5,737 nucleotides of DNA from DAOUEG01 sp964589285 (GTDB taxonomy: Bacteria; Chloroflexota; Dehalococcoidia; Dehalococcoidales; RBG-16-60-22): positions 1-5,737 of the forward strand of contig CAZPSP010000161.1 of the NCBI GenBank assembly GCA_964589285.1, in the 5' to 3' direction. The notes under the pieces are model-generated. The model saw only the letters and a list, made by a program, of their open reading frames with translations, was not told the origin of the DNA and ran no database searches. The translations under genes were made by a program, and so were the position numbers. Position 1 is the first letter of the stretch. The number at the start of each line of letters is the position of its first letter. Below are positions 5,477-5,737 of the stretch, in pieces.

Positions 5477-5482
5477 CTACGA

Positions 5483-5737
5483 TTATACATGGACCCTCAC
5501 CGTGACCGTCGTGCCCTGGCCGGGGGCGCTGGTTATCTCGAACGTGCCGCCGATGAGTTCCGCGCGTTCCTGCATACCGAGCAGGCCGAGCTTGCTTTCG
5601 CCATTGTTGTCGCCTTTAGGCTGCGCCATCTCGAAGCCTTTGCCGTTGTCCCTGACGCTGACGTTGATATAGTCTTCGTGGAAGGACACTTTTACTGATA
5701 CCTCGGTGGCTTCGGCGTGCTTGCGGACGTTGGTCAG
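5483..5737 (-). CDS. Sensor histidine kinase, NarL/DegS (HisKA_3) type, ATPase domain (5' end missing)
   Basis: This is the last 84 residues of a two-component sensor kinase read on the minus strand; the frame stays open to the window's right edge, so the beginning of the gene lies outside. What remains is the end of the HATPase_c domain, which binds ATP for autophosphorylation. The first visible residues, LTNVRKHAEAT, are the N-box with N3 and H7. VRDNGKGF (28-35) is the G1 box with D30. GLLGMQERAELIGG (51-64) is the G2 region in the form typical of the HisKA_3 family (NarX, DegS, LiaS). SAPGQGTTVTVRV (70-82) is the closing strand. Such kinases normally phosphorylate a LuxR/NarL-type response regulator, which may be encoded nearby but is not visible. 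The GTG at 5689 is internal and not the real start. The gene converges on the coiled-coil gene. The signal sensed cannot be deduced. Confidence 0.93.
   Translation of the reverse strand: MTNVRKHAEATEVSVKVSFHEDYINVSVRDNGKGFEMAQPKGDNNGESKLGLLGMQERAELIGGTFEITSAPGQGTTVTVRVHV

Noticed and set aside
5441..5698. A plus-strand open frame of 85 codons opposite the histidine kinase.
   Set aside because: The minus strand carries unmistakable HATPase_c motifs in order, so the plus-strand frame is a shadow.

Overview
The window is a stretch of bacterial chromosome carrying seven genes, two of them cut by the window edges. A group 3 [NiFe] hydrogenase large subunit suggests an anaerobe with hydrogen-based energy metabolism. 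The moderately GC-rich sequence, clear Shine-Dalgarno sites, TATAAT-type -10 boxes and dispersed GC-rich intergenic hairpins would fit the Chloroflexota (for example Dehalococcoidia). That taxonomic guess is an inference of low confidence, because nothing here is diagnostic.

Layout, left to right: (1) the 3' part of a [NiFe] hydrogenase large-subunit gene (1-866), closed by a strong intrinsic terminator; (2) an intergenic imperfect hairpin (950-1000) and a promoter with a perfect TATAAT; (3) a two-gene potassium-uptake operon, trkH (1066-2514) and a single-RCK trkA (2516-3199), with one base between stop and start; (4) an extended -10 promoter and a gene for a duplicated, two-domain cupin protein (3368-4303) with two complete sets of metal-ligand residues; (5) a 53-codon HicB-like orphan (4376-4537) with its own promoter, a near-ideal ribosome binding site and a terminator; (6) a soluble, highly charged coiled-coil protein resembling the stalk of ATP synthase subunit b (about 4675-5292), also closed by a terminator; (7) a hairpin-rich intergenic stretch and, on the minus strand, the 3' end of a NarL/DegS-type sensor histidine kinase (5483-5737).

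Apart from trkHA, the genes look like independent transcription units with no shared pathway. TrkH forms the K+ pore and TrkA is its cytosolic nucleotide-sensing gating subunit. The TrkA is unusual because its dinucleotide-binding loop has lost two of the three canonical glycines. Three terminators in the window use almost the same stem sequence (CCCCCTC/GAGGGGG core), and two of them match beyond the stem, which points to a recurring terminator element in this genome. No transposase, CRISPR array, tRNA or rRNA was seen. I did not find a convincing new multi-gene system. The least explained items are the double cupin, the coiled-coil protein and the atypical TrkA.
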